Assembly: GCA_033819885.1 (NCBI GenBank) | Contig: JAQYUZ010000047.1 | Coordinates: 62,001-126,000, forward strand | Length of the DNA: 64,000 nt | Direction of reading: 5' to 3' | Origin: Microbotryomycetes sp. JL201 | Taxonomy: Eukaryota > Basidiomycota > Microbotryomycetes | Part shown: positions 1-11,263 of the stretch, one piece after another | Layout of the letters: the number at the start of each line of letters is the position of its first letter | Position numbering within the stretch: position 1 is the first letter of the stretch | Notes under the pieces: generated by a model | What the model was told of the DNA's origin: nothing | Databases searched by the model: none | Seen by the model: the letters and a program-made list of their open reading frames with translations, nothing else | Translations under genes and position numbers: made by a program

Positions 1-858
1 GCGTACTTTGCATACGCAGGTGAAATATCGGGGATGAGGCGCATCAAGAGGTCGCCCAGTGCTTTTGGAGAAGCCGGATTCGGACCGATCTCGTCCAGTT
101 TCTGGTGAATATCAACGTCAATACTGACACTAGAAGATGCAACCCTCCCGAACGCACAGATAGAAGGTTCTTATTTGTTCGATACACGCCTTCGATTGCT
201 CGAAACATGGTGTCGAGCGCTGGTGGCGGAAAGTTTGTGCGTGACCAAGCGGCAGCGACGCGCTGAGGCCCGGCAAGTCGCACCGTCAGCTCATGAGGGG
301 ACACAAAATGCTGGTCTCCTCGGCGCTCACCTTGATGATGACGCTGAGATCGTCAACATAGAGAGTCTCTGTCTCGATCAAGTCTTCAAGCGGATTCAGA
401 CGCCTGGCTGCAGATTGCGTCGTCGCTGGTTGCGGCACAAGCGTGGAAGAAGGTGCTGGCTGCTGCGGCACGCGCGGGAGCGGTCTCGCGTCAGGTGTTC
501 TCGGTGGCCCATTCGCAGAAGTTGACCGAAAGCCGTACGATACCGCAGACGACGACATGGGAGAGGCAAAGCGCGTGGCAGACGCTGAGCCGATACCTGC
601 CATGCTGCCAAAGTATGATGTCGGGGCTGCGCTCGTACCAGGCGCACTTGAGGGCGAATTGAAGCCGAGGCGCGCGTGCGTCTGAGCAGGCGGCATACCA
701 CCAGTCGCGCTGAAGGAGGGCCGAGGACGCGTCGATGACATGTACAGTGGCGTTTGCGTTGCGGTCGGTGACCCGACTGAGCCGCCAGGCAGGGGCGGCA
801 GCGCGAGCGAGCTCAGGTCGAGCGGCGGCGGCTTGATCGCGCGCTGCTCGGCCATCAT
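1..858 (-). CDS. Rho guanine nucleotide exchange factor, N-terminal part (runs off left edge)
   Basis: Activates Rho-family GTPases by promoting GDP release, normally at the cell cortex. The start is taken at the tandem ATG codons at 856-858/853-855. About 150 residues of Pro/Ser-rich disordered sequence come first. The Dbl-homology domain then begins at LEDLIETETLYVDDLSVIIK. Exons are 858-331, 262-158 and 101 to beyond the edge, all joining in phase 0. The second exon carries RVAAAWSRTNFPPPALD and the third KLDEIGPNPASPKALGDLL, matching the first helices of fungal DH domains. The rest of DH, the PH domain and any C-terminal domain lie outside the window, so the subfamily cannot be given. The gene is divergent from the Mhf2-like gene. 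Confidence 0.85.
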
Positions 859-1464
859 TGAGAGCAAGCTAGGCCCGCGGCTAGCTAACGACGAAATGCG
901 TCAGCCGTTTTGAGCTTGCTCGCGTCGTCTGCTGCCTAGGTGCGCTCGCGAGCGGCGCGAGTTTGGTCGGACGCGTTTGCGAGCTGCGGCGTCGGAGGAT
1001 AATCCGCCGCCTGCGAGCAAGGCAACGCAGCAGGTCCGAGATCAGTTCAAGTGGACAGCCACGAGAGTCTGGCCGCGTCGTGTGCAGCTTGTGCTGGGCT
1101 GCGGCAGCGTCCGAGCCTCGACTCGAGAGGCGCGTGCGTTCAAAGACGATGTGCGAGGCAACAGATCGCCCGATTCGTGGCACGAACACTGCACCGGGGC
1201 TGTAGAAACCTGGATTGAAAGCGATAGCTGTTTATGTTTCTCCTTTTCTCCTTGAATCTCATAAATGCTGCATTCCAGCCTCTCCACATCTCGTGCGCTT
1301 CCGAACAAATAAAGCAATACAGCCCCTGCTGTTGTTCGTCAGTAGCTTTGGTTCTGACACGGCTTCGAGGACCTTTGCATTGGCCTCGGTCATTGGGCGA
1401 CACGCGCCTCGACGCGTCAAACTCGACGCGGGCGTCATCGAAACGCTGCCACGCTCCTCGGTCA
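859..1464. other. Divergent intergenic region, no gene seen
   Basis: About 600 bp between the start codons of the RhoGEF (leftward) and the Mhf2-like gene (rightward). Open frames here are short, overlapping and unlike any known family. It presumably carries both promoters; no specific element was recognised. Confidence 0.6.
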
Positions 1465-1951
1465 TGGCCGATGGCAGTGCGACGACGGATGCGCCGACTT
1501 ACAAACATGTAAGCAGCACCATCTCTTCATCCTCGAGAGCGCTACTGCTTAGCCGCTCGCGTGCAGGAGCTGATCGAGGAAGTCTTCAAGCTTGTACAAG
1601 ACCGCAATACACGAAGTGAGCTGGCTATGCGCGATCCGCAGGGCGACATCACGTCCCCTGACAGGTACTGCTCGATTCTATTACCATCGTCGTGTAGCGT
1701 CACCGGCCGCTTTACACTTGTCGAGTGAATACCTGCGCCTCTTCACGGTAGAGGCCATCCATCGCAGTGCAGAAGTATTTCAACGAGGAAAAGAGCAGCA
1801 AACTACAGCCGTCGCGGGGCCCCAATTGCTCGAGGTGAGTGGCAGAGCACACAGTGGCACTGAAGATTGGACCTCCGCTCATGTAAGCTTCATGCACAAG
1901 GTCAAGCACCTTGAAAAGATTGTCGCAGGTTTGCTACTCGATTTCAATTGA
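1465..1951 (+). CDS. MHF2: CENP-X / MHF2-like histone-fold protein
   Basis: Small histone-fold protein. In the family it pairs with CENP-S (Mhf1) at kinetochores and in the FANCM DNA-repair complex. Exon 1 (1465-1508) encodes MADGSATTDAPTYK. Exon 2 (1567-1664) encodes ELIEEVFKLVQDRNTRSELA. The third block contains EYLRLFTVEAIHRSAEV and ends at 1834. The last exon, 1901-1951, encodes VKHLEKIVAGLLLDFN, a close match to the CENP-X C-terminus (LEKVLPQLLLDF). The exact acceptor of exon 3 is unresolved: the AG at 1724-1725 keeps frame, while a stronger-looking AG at 1696-1697 does not. About 85-95 residues, typical of the family. Confidence 0.75.
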
Positions 1952-2107
1952 TTGACAAGGAGAGATCTAGAGCCGAATTTCGGTTCAACAGCCAAAGCTT
2001 CTCGCATAGCGTGATTGTTGTTACAAATACTTGCAGGCGAATCCACCCAATTTATCCGGAGCTTTCGTCGGAAAAGCTTTGAATCTTTCATGTAGAGTCT
2101 GGACCGA

Positions 2108-2575
2108 TCAAACTTGCAGCGCCCCAACCAACAATAGCAATGCCACCGCACCGCCTACCACCGCCCCACCGTTCAAATGCAGCCGCGTGCCGGCGGAAGA
2201 AGGCGTAGCGCTAGCTGATGCAGATGCACTTGCACCCGATGATGTTGCCATCGACATGCTTGTCATTCCACTCGTGTTCATGCCGGACGCGGTGCGGCTG
2301 CTTGTCGAGTTCATCGACATTGACATTGTTGAAGATGCGCTTGCAGATTCGGAAGCGCGCGTTGACTTGGACTCTTCTGAGCGAGAGTGTGACGGCGAAT
2401 TGACGACGACAGAACTGAGCGTGGCCAATGAACCATGAACAGAACTTGCCACTGGCGCGAGACCAGAGGGCACTGGAGAGCCTGTCGATTGTTTGAGGGG
2501 GTCAAACGTTGTGGCAGCCGCGACGAGGCTTGCTAAAACTGCTGTAGTGATGAAATAGCGCATGACAAGCTGCAT
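2108..2575 (-). CDS. Small secreted Ser/Thr-rich protein, probably GPI-anchored
   Basis: Intronless, 155 residues (151 if the second ATG, at 2563, is used; that start gives the cleaner signal peptide, MRYFITTAVLASLVAAA). The middle is dominated by Ser, Thr, Ala and Met, as in O-glycosylated wall proteins. The C-terminus is a small-residue stretch followed by a hydrophobic tail (GGAVVGGAVALLLLVGALQV) with no charged end, the usual GPI-attachment signal. No conserved domain is visible. Likely a cell-surface mannoprotein; function unknown. Confidence 0.65.
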   Translation of the reverse strand: MQLVMRYFITTAVLASLVAAATTFDPLKQSTGSPVPSGLAPVASSVHGSLATLSSVVVNSPSHSRSEESKSTRASESASASSTMSMSMNSTSSRTASGMNTSGMTSMSMATSSGASASASASATPSSAGTRLHLNGGAVVGGAVALLLLVGALQV

Positions 2576-3051
2576 CGTAAAGGCTTGAAGGGAGTCACGT
2601 GACTCGGCAAAGCTGTTGGCCGGTTGCGGAGAGCTTCGAGAAGGGAAGAGTCATGTGGGCAGCGGCGAGACACATCGACCTGAGCATGCAGCACAGCCGA
2701 AAAGTATTTCCAGCTTAACCTTGATTTTTCATATCCCCCGTGGGAGACGCCAAAAAGGTCGACTGCCGCTGCTAAGAATAGCGCGATAGGGACGCTAAAG
2801 CGCCGCCGAAACCTCGTTCAGCGAATCAATTGACCCTACCACCATTTCAAAATGGCGTCGGAACCGACTTGAGATACACTTGCGCGTGTCGGCAGCCCAA
2901 TCTCGTGTGGTTCGATCGTAAGAAGCCGAGTGGCGCCGAAAAGCTAGCTTGCTCAACAAGGCCGCGTGGTCAACCAGTCGCGTGCACAAGCAGATAGCAC
3001 CCGTCCACAGCTCTGCCTTTCTCTTTCTTTACCATCAGAGTACTCTCAACG
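2576..3051. other. Intergenic region, no gene seen
   Basis: Divergent gap between the GPI-protein gene (leftward) and the sedolisin gene (rightward). A short minus-strand open frame near 2795-2989 has no family resemblance. A pyrimidine-rich tract just before 3052 (ctttctctttctttacc) looks like a fungal promoter or 5' UTR. Confidence 0.55.
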
Positions 3052-5101
3052 ATGAGCTTGCTAAGAGCTCTGTGCAGCGCATCACTTGCCGCAGCTGCTT
3101 TCGCTGCTCCGCTTCAGGTCTTTGAGAAGCGGTCCAGTGCTCCTCCATCATGGACACGCTTGGGCAATCAGCCCTCACCGGACTTGCTTTTGCCACTCCG
3201 ATTTGGTCTTGCCCAGCAAAATCTCGATCGCATTGACGAAGTGTTGTACTCGGTGTCGCACCCCGACTCTGAAGATTACGGCAAGCATTGGACGGTTGAC
3301 CAAGTTCGTGATTTCTTTGCGGCTTCGGACGAATCAGCCGCGGCAGTCAAAGCTTGGCTCGAAGAGGAGGGCATCAGCAATGCCCAACTGAGTCGCAGCA
3401 AGACGTGGGTGACGGTCAACGTGCCTCTGCACAAGGCCGAGAAGCTTTTGGCCGCCAAGTACCATTCGTACGAGCACGAATCGGGAGAGCAGCGCATCGG
3501 TGAGTGGAGATCTTGGCAATAAGCGGGATTGGCTCTGGTCCTGACACAATCATTGGGCAGCGTGCGACTCTTACTCCGTCCCGGCTCACATTCGCCACCA
3601 CATCGAGTTGGTGACGCCGACCCTGCACTTTGACCGACCTGAAGGCGTAGCTCGCCCCGCCAACCGCCACAACAAGCGTGGCACGCCCCAACCAACCGTC
3701 GCAAACGGCAAAGCTCGTGCGATTGGTCAGCCAGGCTCTGGCACGGAGCCCAAGCTGGCGCCCGGCGGCTTGCGCAAGGCATACCATGACAAAAAGCCCA
3801 ACCTCAAGAATTGCTCCGCGGTTACAACGCTCGACTGCTTGCGAGCGCAGTACAACTACTACTACCAGCCTCAGGTTCCTGAGAAGAACACGTATGGCAT
3901 TGTGGAGTACACGCCTCAAGCGTACGTGCCCAGCGATCTCGACCTCTTCTTTGCAAACTACTCGCCCAGCCTTGTCGGCTCGCGCCCTACACTGTACTCG
4001 ATTGACAATGGCGTCGTCCAGCAAGAAATGCAAGGATTTGATTACAACGGCGAATCGAACCTCGACTTGGAGTACGCCATGGGTCTCGTCGGACCTCAGC
4101 AAAAGATCGGTCTCTACCAGGTTGGCGACGAAGTCCAAGGAGCATCCTTCAACAACTTGCTTGACGGAATTGATGCAGCCTACTGCACTACTGAAGGTGG
4201 TGACGACCCGACTCAGGACGGTATCTATCCCGCCAACGTCAACTGTGGAGTCGCGCCCCGATCATACGTCATTTCGACGAGTTACGGATACAACGAAGGT
4301 GAGCGAGAGTGCAAGGTTTGAGTATATGGGCGAAGCCGGTGTTGACTTGATGAACATGCAGCCGATCTGACGCCTGCTTACGAGCAACGCCAGTGCCGCG
4401 AGTACGCCAAGCTCGGTATGATGGGAACCACCTTTGTTTTCTCTTCGGGTGACTACGGCGTCGCCGGCAACTCTGGCAACTGCATCACGACTGACGGCCA
4501 ATTCTCGCCGAACGGCACCATCTTTAACCCGGCATTCCCTTCAACCTGCCCGTACGTCACCTCAATCGGCGCCACTCAAATTCAGCCTGGCAAGAACGTC
4601 AACGCTCCTGAAGAGGCATGTCAAACCGTCATCTACTCAGGTGGCGGTTTCAGCAACGTGTTCCCGATGCCGTCGTACCAGCAGTCGGCTGTTCAGGAGT
4701 ACTTTGCCAAGCACACACCCTCTTACTCTGCGGCTCAGTACAACAACTCGATGATGACACGCGGTTACCCCGACATTGCGGCGAACGGTGCCAACTACAT
4801 CGTTGCAATTGATGGAGACTTTGCCCTTGTGTACGGCACCTCCGCCTCTGCGCCCGTCGTCGGTGCCATGCTGTCGAGCGTCAACGATGCTCGACTTGCC
4901 GCCGGCAAATCACCCATTGGATTCGCCAACCCAGCCTTGTACAGCAAATCGTTCAAGAATGCTTTCAACGACATTACTAGAGGTGGAAACCAAGGCTGTG
5001 GTACGGCAGGATTCACTGCTGTGCAAGGATGGGACCCCGTGACCGGTTTGGGCACGCCAAAGTTTGACAAGATGTTGAAGGCGTTCCTGGCCTTGCCATG
5101 A
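3052..5101 (+). CDS. Secreted tripeptidyl-peptidase, sedolisin family S53
   Basis: Acid serine protease that releases tripeptides from protein N-termini outside the cell. Exons 3052-3499, 3561-4298 and 4362-5101 give 641 residues. An N-terminal signal peptide (MSLLRALCSASLAAAAFAAP) precedes the large S53 prodomain (about 20-200, including HPDSEDYGKHWT). Catalytic residues are visible: Glu and Asp in GESNLDLEY (about 312-320), the oxyanion Asp in SSGDYGVAG (about 421), and the nucleophile Ser in GTSASAP (about 553). The Ca-binding C-terminus has DPVTGLGTPKF. Length and order are normal. It is expected to work in nutrient scavenging; nothing in the neighbourhood suggests a cluster. Confidence 0.95.
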
Positions 5102-5385
5102 TTTTGGATGAATTCAATCAACAAGTAAAGATCAGCATCAACAAGATAAAGTAGTACATTGAGAAGACGCTCTCCTGAAATTGAGCGAGACATTCCCAAA
5201 GAAGTACTGGAATTTGTGCAAGAGTGTTCTTTGCATTGCGATCAGCATATACAAGGTCGTCACGACTGACCAGTCGTCTGCCGAAGCAAGAGCATGAATT
5301 TGTACAGACGGACTTTGGCGGCGGAGAGCTCGGCGCGATCGACGCTTGCCGTTCACCCTAAAGCTCTCTTTGAGCACTCATCACG

Positions 5386-6570
5386 ATGGCGACATTCTCA
5401 AAGTCGAGCTTTGATGCAGTACGATACGCTGCCAGTCGACCGTCAGTGTTTCGTGCAAGCGTGTGCACGCTCCAGGAGGAGAACGCGCTCGCGCTGAATG
5501 ACGTCAATACCTCACCCACAGGTCTTATCCACCAGCCCTGTACGACCACGTCACATCCTACGCACTAGGACAAACCTCGTCGACACAATCTCGTACGCTG
5601 TTGGATCTCGGATGCGGCCCGGGCTTGTCGACGTTTCCGTTTGCAAGTTACTTTGACAAGTTGATTGGCATTGATCCGAGTCTGAACATGGTCAAAGCTG
5701 CAAGTGACATGGCGCGTGCGCGAAGCGACCAGTTTGAGTGCGAGGTTAGGTTCGAACAAGGCTCGAGCGAGGATCTGAGTGGCGTCGTAGAAGACCACAG
5801 CGTTGACTTGGTCGTTGCCGGTCAGTAAATACCTCAATCTTCGCAACAATAAATACGAACTGAGGGCAAGTCTCAGCTCAAGCGGCACACTGGTTCGATC
5901 CAGCGCGTGTTTATGCAGAAGTCGCTAGGGTGCTCAAGCCGGGTGGCGCTTTCGCATTTTGGGTGAGTGGAACAGTACGAGCTTGCATGCGACCGCAGAG
6001 TGCGTCCCTCATAATTGGCATGCAGGGCTATGGAGAAGCATTTTTCCCAGATCGCCCGGCGCTAAGCGAATTAGTTCCACCATACTCTCATGGCAAGCTC
6101 GGTTCGTCTTTGCAGTTATATCTGTCGGTGACCTAGCCATTTCTCACGTTGACTGAACGTGGTTCAAAGACAAGTACTGGCAGCAACCGGGACGATCGAT
6201 CGTCGAGCACCTGCTCACACCGTTTCCATTGCCCTCGAGTACACCGTCAGATCCAAACTTTGAGCCCGCAAGCTTTCAAAGAACTTTCTTTCTCGCTCCC
6301 GGGGCCAAACCACCAAAGACGATGGACAATCCTCCAGCCAGGACGACGAAAGTTCTACCATTGCTGTTGACGAAGCAATGGACGTTGCAAGAGGTGGAAG
6401 GCTACCTCAGAACATGGTCTTCGGCTCATGCGTATCAAGAAAAACACCCAGACGAAGATCCAGTTGCTGAAATGGTAAAGCAGCTCAAGAGAGCAGGGTT
6501 TACGGCGGACGAGACGGTGCAGGTGGCCTGGGAGCTTGGCATCGTCATGGGAAAGACAAATCTCCGGTGA
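5386..6570 (+). CDS. SAM-dependent class I methyltransferase, trans-aconitate/Crg1-like
   Basis: Transfers a methyl group from S-adenosylmethionine to a small acid or lipid-like acceptor; the substrate cannot be read from sequence. Exons 5386-5441, 5522-5820, 5877-5962, 6026-6101 and 6170-6570 give 305 residues. The order of motifs is that of fungal TMT1/Crg1-type enzymes: FDAVRYAASRPSYPPALYD, motif I LLDLGCGPGLSTFPFA (about 48), the acidic IGIDPSLNM, then AAQAAHWFDP, LKPGGAFAFWGYG, and KYWQQPGRSIVEHLL. The C-terminal helical part (VEGYLRTWSSAHAYQEKHPD) is also typical. Presumably cytosolic. No unusual features. Confidence 0.88.
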
Positions 6571-6913
6571 TTTAAACGTGATGCAATGCTACGAGGTCTG
6601 ATCCGGTCACGTGACCCGGGTTGCGATATTGCATCCGACTTCCAGTAGTCTGATTCTTTCATTCTAGCTCCAAAGAATGCTAGCTGCTTTGCTCATACCG
6701 TGTTCGATGTGATTCATTTCCGCAAATGGCAGGTCAGTCGCGAGCAAGAGCACTCTCGCGACGTTGGTCTGAGCTCTGCGTCTCTGCCAGCTCTACGTCG
6801 TCGGGTCGCATTGCACAGGTTGGTCTACCTTGCGCTGAGGGCTCTGCCTTGCTGACGCGCGTGCACAGGCCTTGTTGTCTCAGTCGCGTCTCTGCGCGCG
6901 AAGGCGTTGAACG
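6571..6913. other. Intergenic region, no gene seen
   Basis: About 340 bp of promoter or 5' UTR for the following large gene. An open frame from the ATG at 6726 (MAGQSRARALSRRW) has no family resemblance and is treated as chance or 5' leader. Confidence 0.5.
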
Positions 6914-9900
6914 ATGGCGTCAGCGCTCACAACAGCGTCCACGGACGAGAACGCGCGACCGCAGGCACATTTGGCCCTCAAGTCACCGCCGCTGAGCGTG
7001 TCGAAAGCGCCAAAGCGCGTTCCGCGGCCGTCGTTGACAGTTTTGGGCGGCGCGGCGCAGCCACACACAAACAAACGCCATTCACACGGCGACAGGCTGC
7101 TGTTGGACCGCCGACAGCTACTGAGGGCCGGAAGTGTTGAGATAGACATTCAACTGCCGACTAGCGATGGCGTTGCAAGCGATGTAGAGCACGCTTTCGG
7201 CGACGAAGACGCGTCAAACAACACGAGCGCTTCTGACGACGATGCTAATGATATGCAAGACGGCACACGCAAGCAGACACAAGCCGTGCCCATGCTTCCG
7301 ACTCCTCCCACGAGTCAGAGCCCGACAAAAGCAGCTCAAGAGGCAGCATCCGTGAGTCCGTGCAACGAGACTAGATGATGTAATTCGTGCTGACTGCCAA
7401 CGCCCAACGTGTCCAGCAACTCGCGCCTCCTGCGCTTCCTAACGTCAAAGCACGGCTCAGGTCGAGATCACCCGCAACCCAGTCACAATCGTCCACAGCG
7501 AAAGCTTTCAACGTCTACCAGCCGCCACCGCTCCGTCGCAAGTCGATCAGCAAGCCAAAGGGTGCTCGCAAAGCAAAAGTCACCGAAGCGCCATTGAAAG
7601 CGAGGCAACCTATTCTTGCCACTACAAAGAAGGCTGCCACTACACAGAAGGCTCCCAAAACTGCTACGGGCGCCAAAAAGGACATCTCGAAACCTACGAC
7701 GACAAAGCCAGCTGGAAAGCACGCACCAAAATCGGCGACAAGAACAACGACGCGTCGAAGATCTTCCACAGCCGCTGTTCGGAAGCCTTCCCCTACAGAG
7801 ACGCTGCCCGAGCCAACTGGCGAAGGATCCGATGGCGACGACCCACTTTTGCTCAAGGATCCTGAAGAATTGCGAGGCTTTGGCGAGGGTCGACCGTTGT
7901 GGTTCAAAGCTCGATCAAGAAGTCAGAGTACAGGTGTCGCTTCCGTCTCGGAGCCAGATGACTCGGACGCATCTCCTTCGGACAGCCTTGACCGAACCGA
8001 GCACAGGCAAGATTCTGTTCATGAAGCGAGCCAGTACGGGTGGGGCAACGAACAGCACGATCTTGGCGGCTACGAAGCCCCAGGCGACTACTCGGATGGT
8101 CCTTACCAGTTCTGTCCGCAAGGTCAAGACAGCGATAGTGACGATGGCGAAGACCGACAACACGACGGCGCATCAGAATCTGACGGAGGCGAAACCGAAC
8201 GCAATCAAGCCGATGACGATGCGGATGAGAGCGAGGCGGAGCCAGTCAAGCAGCGTGGCGGTCGTTTGCAGACAGAAGAAGCCGAAGACGTCGTCGAAGG
8301 CGACTCGCAAGATGTCACTGTTATCCTCGACATCTCAACGGATACTGTGCCATATCCGGAGCAGGAGTACGAGGTGGCGATCCCGCCAATGTCATCTTCA
8401 CCGGCGCGGCACGAACTTGATCAGCGACAGTCTCCTTCCCTGAGCCCACGTGACAAAGAGCATGTCAAGGTTGTGCAAGCGGATGAGTTGCCACAGTCCG
8501 CTACCGGACGTCTTGCGCCATTGCCGCCAGTTTCAAGAGACGTCGGCTGGACCAGAGGTCCAGCTTTTTTCCGTTCAACACCGTCGCCTGCAGCCTCTCC
8601 ATCCCGGTCTCTGCATGTGCTCACCCCACCAAAGGACGCTCCTCCAACGCCACCGAAAGAGAATGGCTCAGGATCGGCTTCCACTCTACGAGCTCGATCG
8701 AATTCCATGGCGACATCCGAGGCGCCGTCATCACCTTCGATCAGACGGTCGAAATCTTCGTCTGCCATGTCTGACGTTTCAATGTCAAGCCCTGCAAGAG
8801 CTGGATCGATCATGGACGTTCTGATGAGCTCGCCTAGTCCAATCAAGCGCTCAGCCCTTGTTGATTCGCCCAAGTCGAGACTCTACCCGGTTTTGCCTTC
8901 TTCGCCTGGGACAAAAGGTATCAGCGATACCACAATGGTGTCTCCAAGCCCTGTCAAACAATCGAATGTCGTTCCTGGCAGTCTTGAAAGATTGAGAATC
9001 GGAGGAATTGTTCAGGCGGGCAGAGATACATTGTCGAGATTGTTGTTTGGCAAAACGAGTCCCAAGGCGTCAACCTTGTCAATGACGACGGTGTCGAGCG
9101 ACTTGCACCCAGAGGCGCAACAGCTTGAGGAGCAAGAGGACAAGTTTGATTCTCAAGAGGATGAGGACGAAGTTTCGGTTTTGGTTAGTTCGACGACGGC
9201 AGAAATCGCGTCAACGGGCGAAGACGAGACGAACGACTCATCATTGGAAGACACTGCTGAAATCGTCGAACCTGAAGATCGTCGACAAGTGACAGGCGTT
9301 GTGACTGGAAAAGTGAGCGATGACGACGATTACGACACAACGGTTTTCGAAACAAGAGCGACCGAGGCTCGTCTGACGCCCGTACCCTCGCGACTCTCTC
9401 TGCCATCGACAACATACGGCCGACTGTCAACTTCGACTGTTCCTAGGAGCGCACCTCGATCGACGACAGGTGCGCCCATCGTATCTGTTTCTTCTACCGA
9501 CCCAAAAGCAGCCGCCCGAGCAGCTGCCATCTTGAAAGTGTACCACGATTATATCGACCAAGGTCTTGAAGTGCCCGAAACTGTTTTGCGAGACGTTGGA
9601 ATCCGAAGGAGTGCCATCAAAGGACGCTACATTGGTAGAGCCGAAGCTGGCAAGGAACTGATCCAGGAGGCCGTCGAGGATTTGATTGGATCACCGAGGG
9701 GATTAGTTGTGGCCATCGCAGCCGCTGACGCAATTGAAGAGGACGCAAAAACTCGTTCGGACGATGTTTGGTCAACCAGCGATTGGCGAAACCTAGAAAG
9801 GACGCTCATTGACGAAGCGAGACAGATGGGCTCCAAGTCGAGCGAAGTGGACGCTGAAGTTGTTGTCGAACGCTTCCTCCGAGGGAAAGCCGGTCATGCA

Positions 9901-11123
9901 GGAGCAGAATGGTCTCGGTGAGCAAAGTGGGCTCGGCTCGGCCTCTCTGCGTTTTGCTAAATTTGGTCGTACTCAGCGAAATGCTCTTCGCGCGAGTGCA
10001 TGCCATTCAAAAGCGCCGCTCTCGTGATGCTCAAAAGCGCGTGGCTCACGAGACCGTCTTTGATTCGACATCGTCAACGCGGTACCGGACCCTCGATAAC
10101 GAGCTCGTAGCGTTCGAGCACGGCCAGCTCTTTCGTGACCGCGAGGGCAAGGAAGAATCTGAGGAAGAAGGCGCATCTGAGGACGACGACAGTGACGAAC
10201 AGGGTTACAACGTCGAAGACGACACGTTCTTTGAGCGCACTCGGCCGTCTGCAAAGCCTGCGCCCGCTCCAGCCCTCGCCGGCAACAGGTTCTCGCACCT
10301 TTTCGATCGACCCGTGAGCAAGCCTACTGCGCCTGTTCCGATCGATTCCTTTGCACAATCGAATGAGGCTGCGACTTCAACTGTCAAGAAGGTGTCATCC
10401 ATGTTTTCGGCTCGAGAATCATCCGAGGTCCAGAAATCGGCGCCGTCCGCACTTGCGTCGAGCGAGCCGCGGAGAATAGCTCCCTTGCGCGCACCTTTAG
10501 CGTCGACATCGGTTTCGACCTTGGCTTTTCCGTCGACGCCACCAGTAGCGTCGCCCTACGTCAGATCTGCTTCGTCAGCCGCCGGATCACGAGGTGCCGT
10601 CGCCTTGCAACAATTTTCTGAAAAAATCTCTCGTCGTCGTCAATCCTTGGCTGTGCTCGACAAACGTAGACGTTCGTCGACCACAACAACGACGACAACA
10701 ATGCCGTCATTGTACCCGTCATTCGTCTTGGATTCAGGACACAGAGATCGAGGCCAAGGCGTTCAAGATCATGGCTCGGGTAAAGTTTGGACGAGGGTCG
10801 TCGAGTTGGAAGAGGCAGAGTCTAGCAGAGAGGAAGAACAAGCTCGAGTACTCGAATTGATGGGTTCGCTCAAGAAGAGTACGAGTCCGAGCCAAGTGCA
10901 ACAGACTGTCAAGAGGAAAGCGAGCTGGACTGTCAACAAGTCGGTTGCTGCCGAACGGGTTGATGAACCTTTGTTTGTTGGTAGCGCAAGAGGGTTGAGA
11001 AGGACGAGTGCTACTTTGGTCGGACAAAGGCGGCAAAGTGCAGGGACAAACACGCCTGTTGCGTTTGTGCCAAACAGTTCGAGCATGCCAGAGGATCGGC
11101 CCAACGAACAAAGTTTTTCGTAG
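6914..11123 (+). CDS. Large, mostly disordered protein of unknown function
   Basis: Not recognised. Three exons (6914-7351, 7417-9917, 9977-11123) join in frame to give 1361 residues. The second intron (GTGAGC...CTCAG) removes what otherwise looks like a stop at 9919, so this is one gene rather than two. The protein is Ser/Pro/Lys-rich with many Ser-Pro and Thr-Pro sites (PMLPTPPTSQSPTK, SSPSPIKR, SPSPVKQ), suggesting phosphorylation by proline-directed kinases, and a basic low-complexity stretch around 150-300. The only ordered-looking part is near 9490-9915, helical, including AAILKVYHDYIDQGLEVPE and LIGSPRGLVVAIAAADAIEE. The C-terminus has a Glu-rich helix (EEEQARVLELMGSLKKS). Probably nuclear, by composition only. 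Confidence 0.75.
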
Positions 11124-11232
11124 ATAGTCTCGGGTTTCCGGTCACAAGTCTTGCTGTCGTACATGTAATCTGAATGATGTGGATTTGCAAATACTATCCC
11201 AAGGAGTTTACGACGTGTGTCTCGAGTGCGTA

Positions 11233-11262
11233 CGCTCGCTTGCTCGCTCGCTCGCTCGCTCA
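11233..11262. repeat. GCTC tetranucleotide microsatellite
   Basis: Imperfect run of GCTC units ending two bases before the glutaredoxin stop codon (TTA at 11264-11266 on the + strand), so it lies in that gene's 3' UTR. Such runs are polymorphic in many genomes. Confidence 0.8.
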
Positions 11263-11263
11263 C

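Noticed and set aside
2795-2989. Short minus-strand frame upstream of the sedolisin gene
   Set aside because: 64 codons, no conserved pattern, sits in the probable promoter.
3416-4138. 240-residue minus-strand frame inside the sedolisin gene
   Set aside because: Lies wholly opposite a coding exon with an intact catalytic domain and shows no family features.
11233-11262. GCTC repeat array as a CRISPR-like or regulatory repeat
   Set aside because: Units are four bases without spacers; an ordinary microsatellite in a 3' UTR of a eukaryote.
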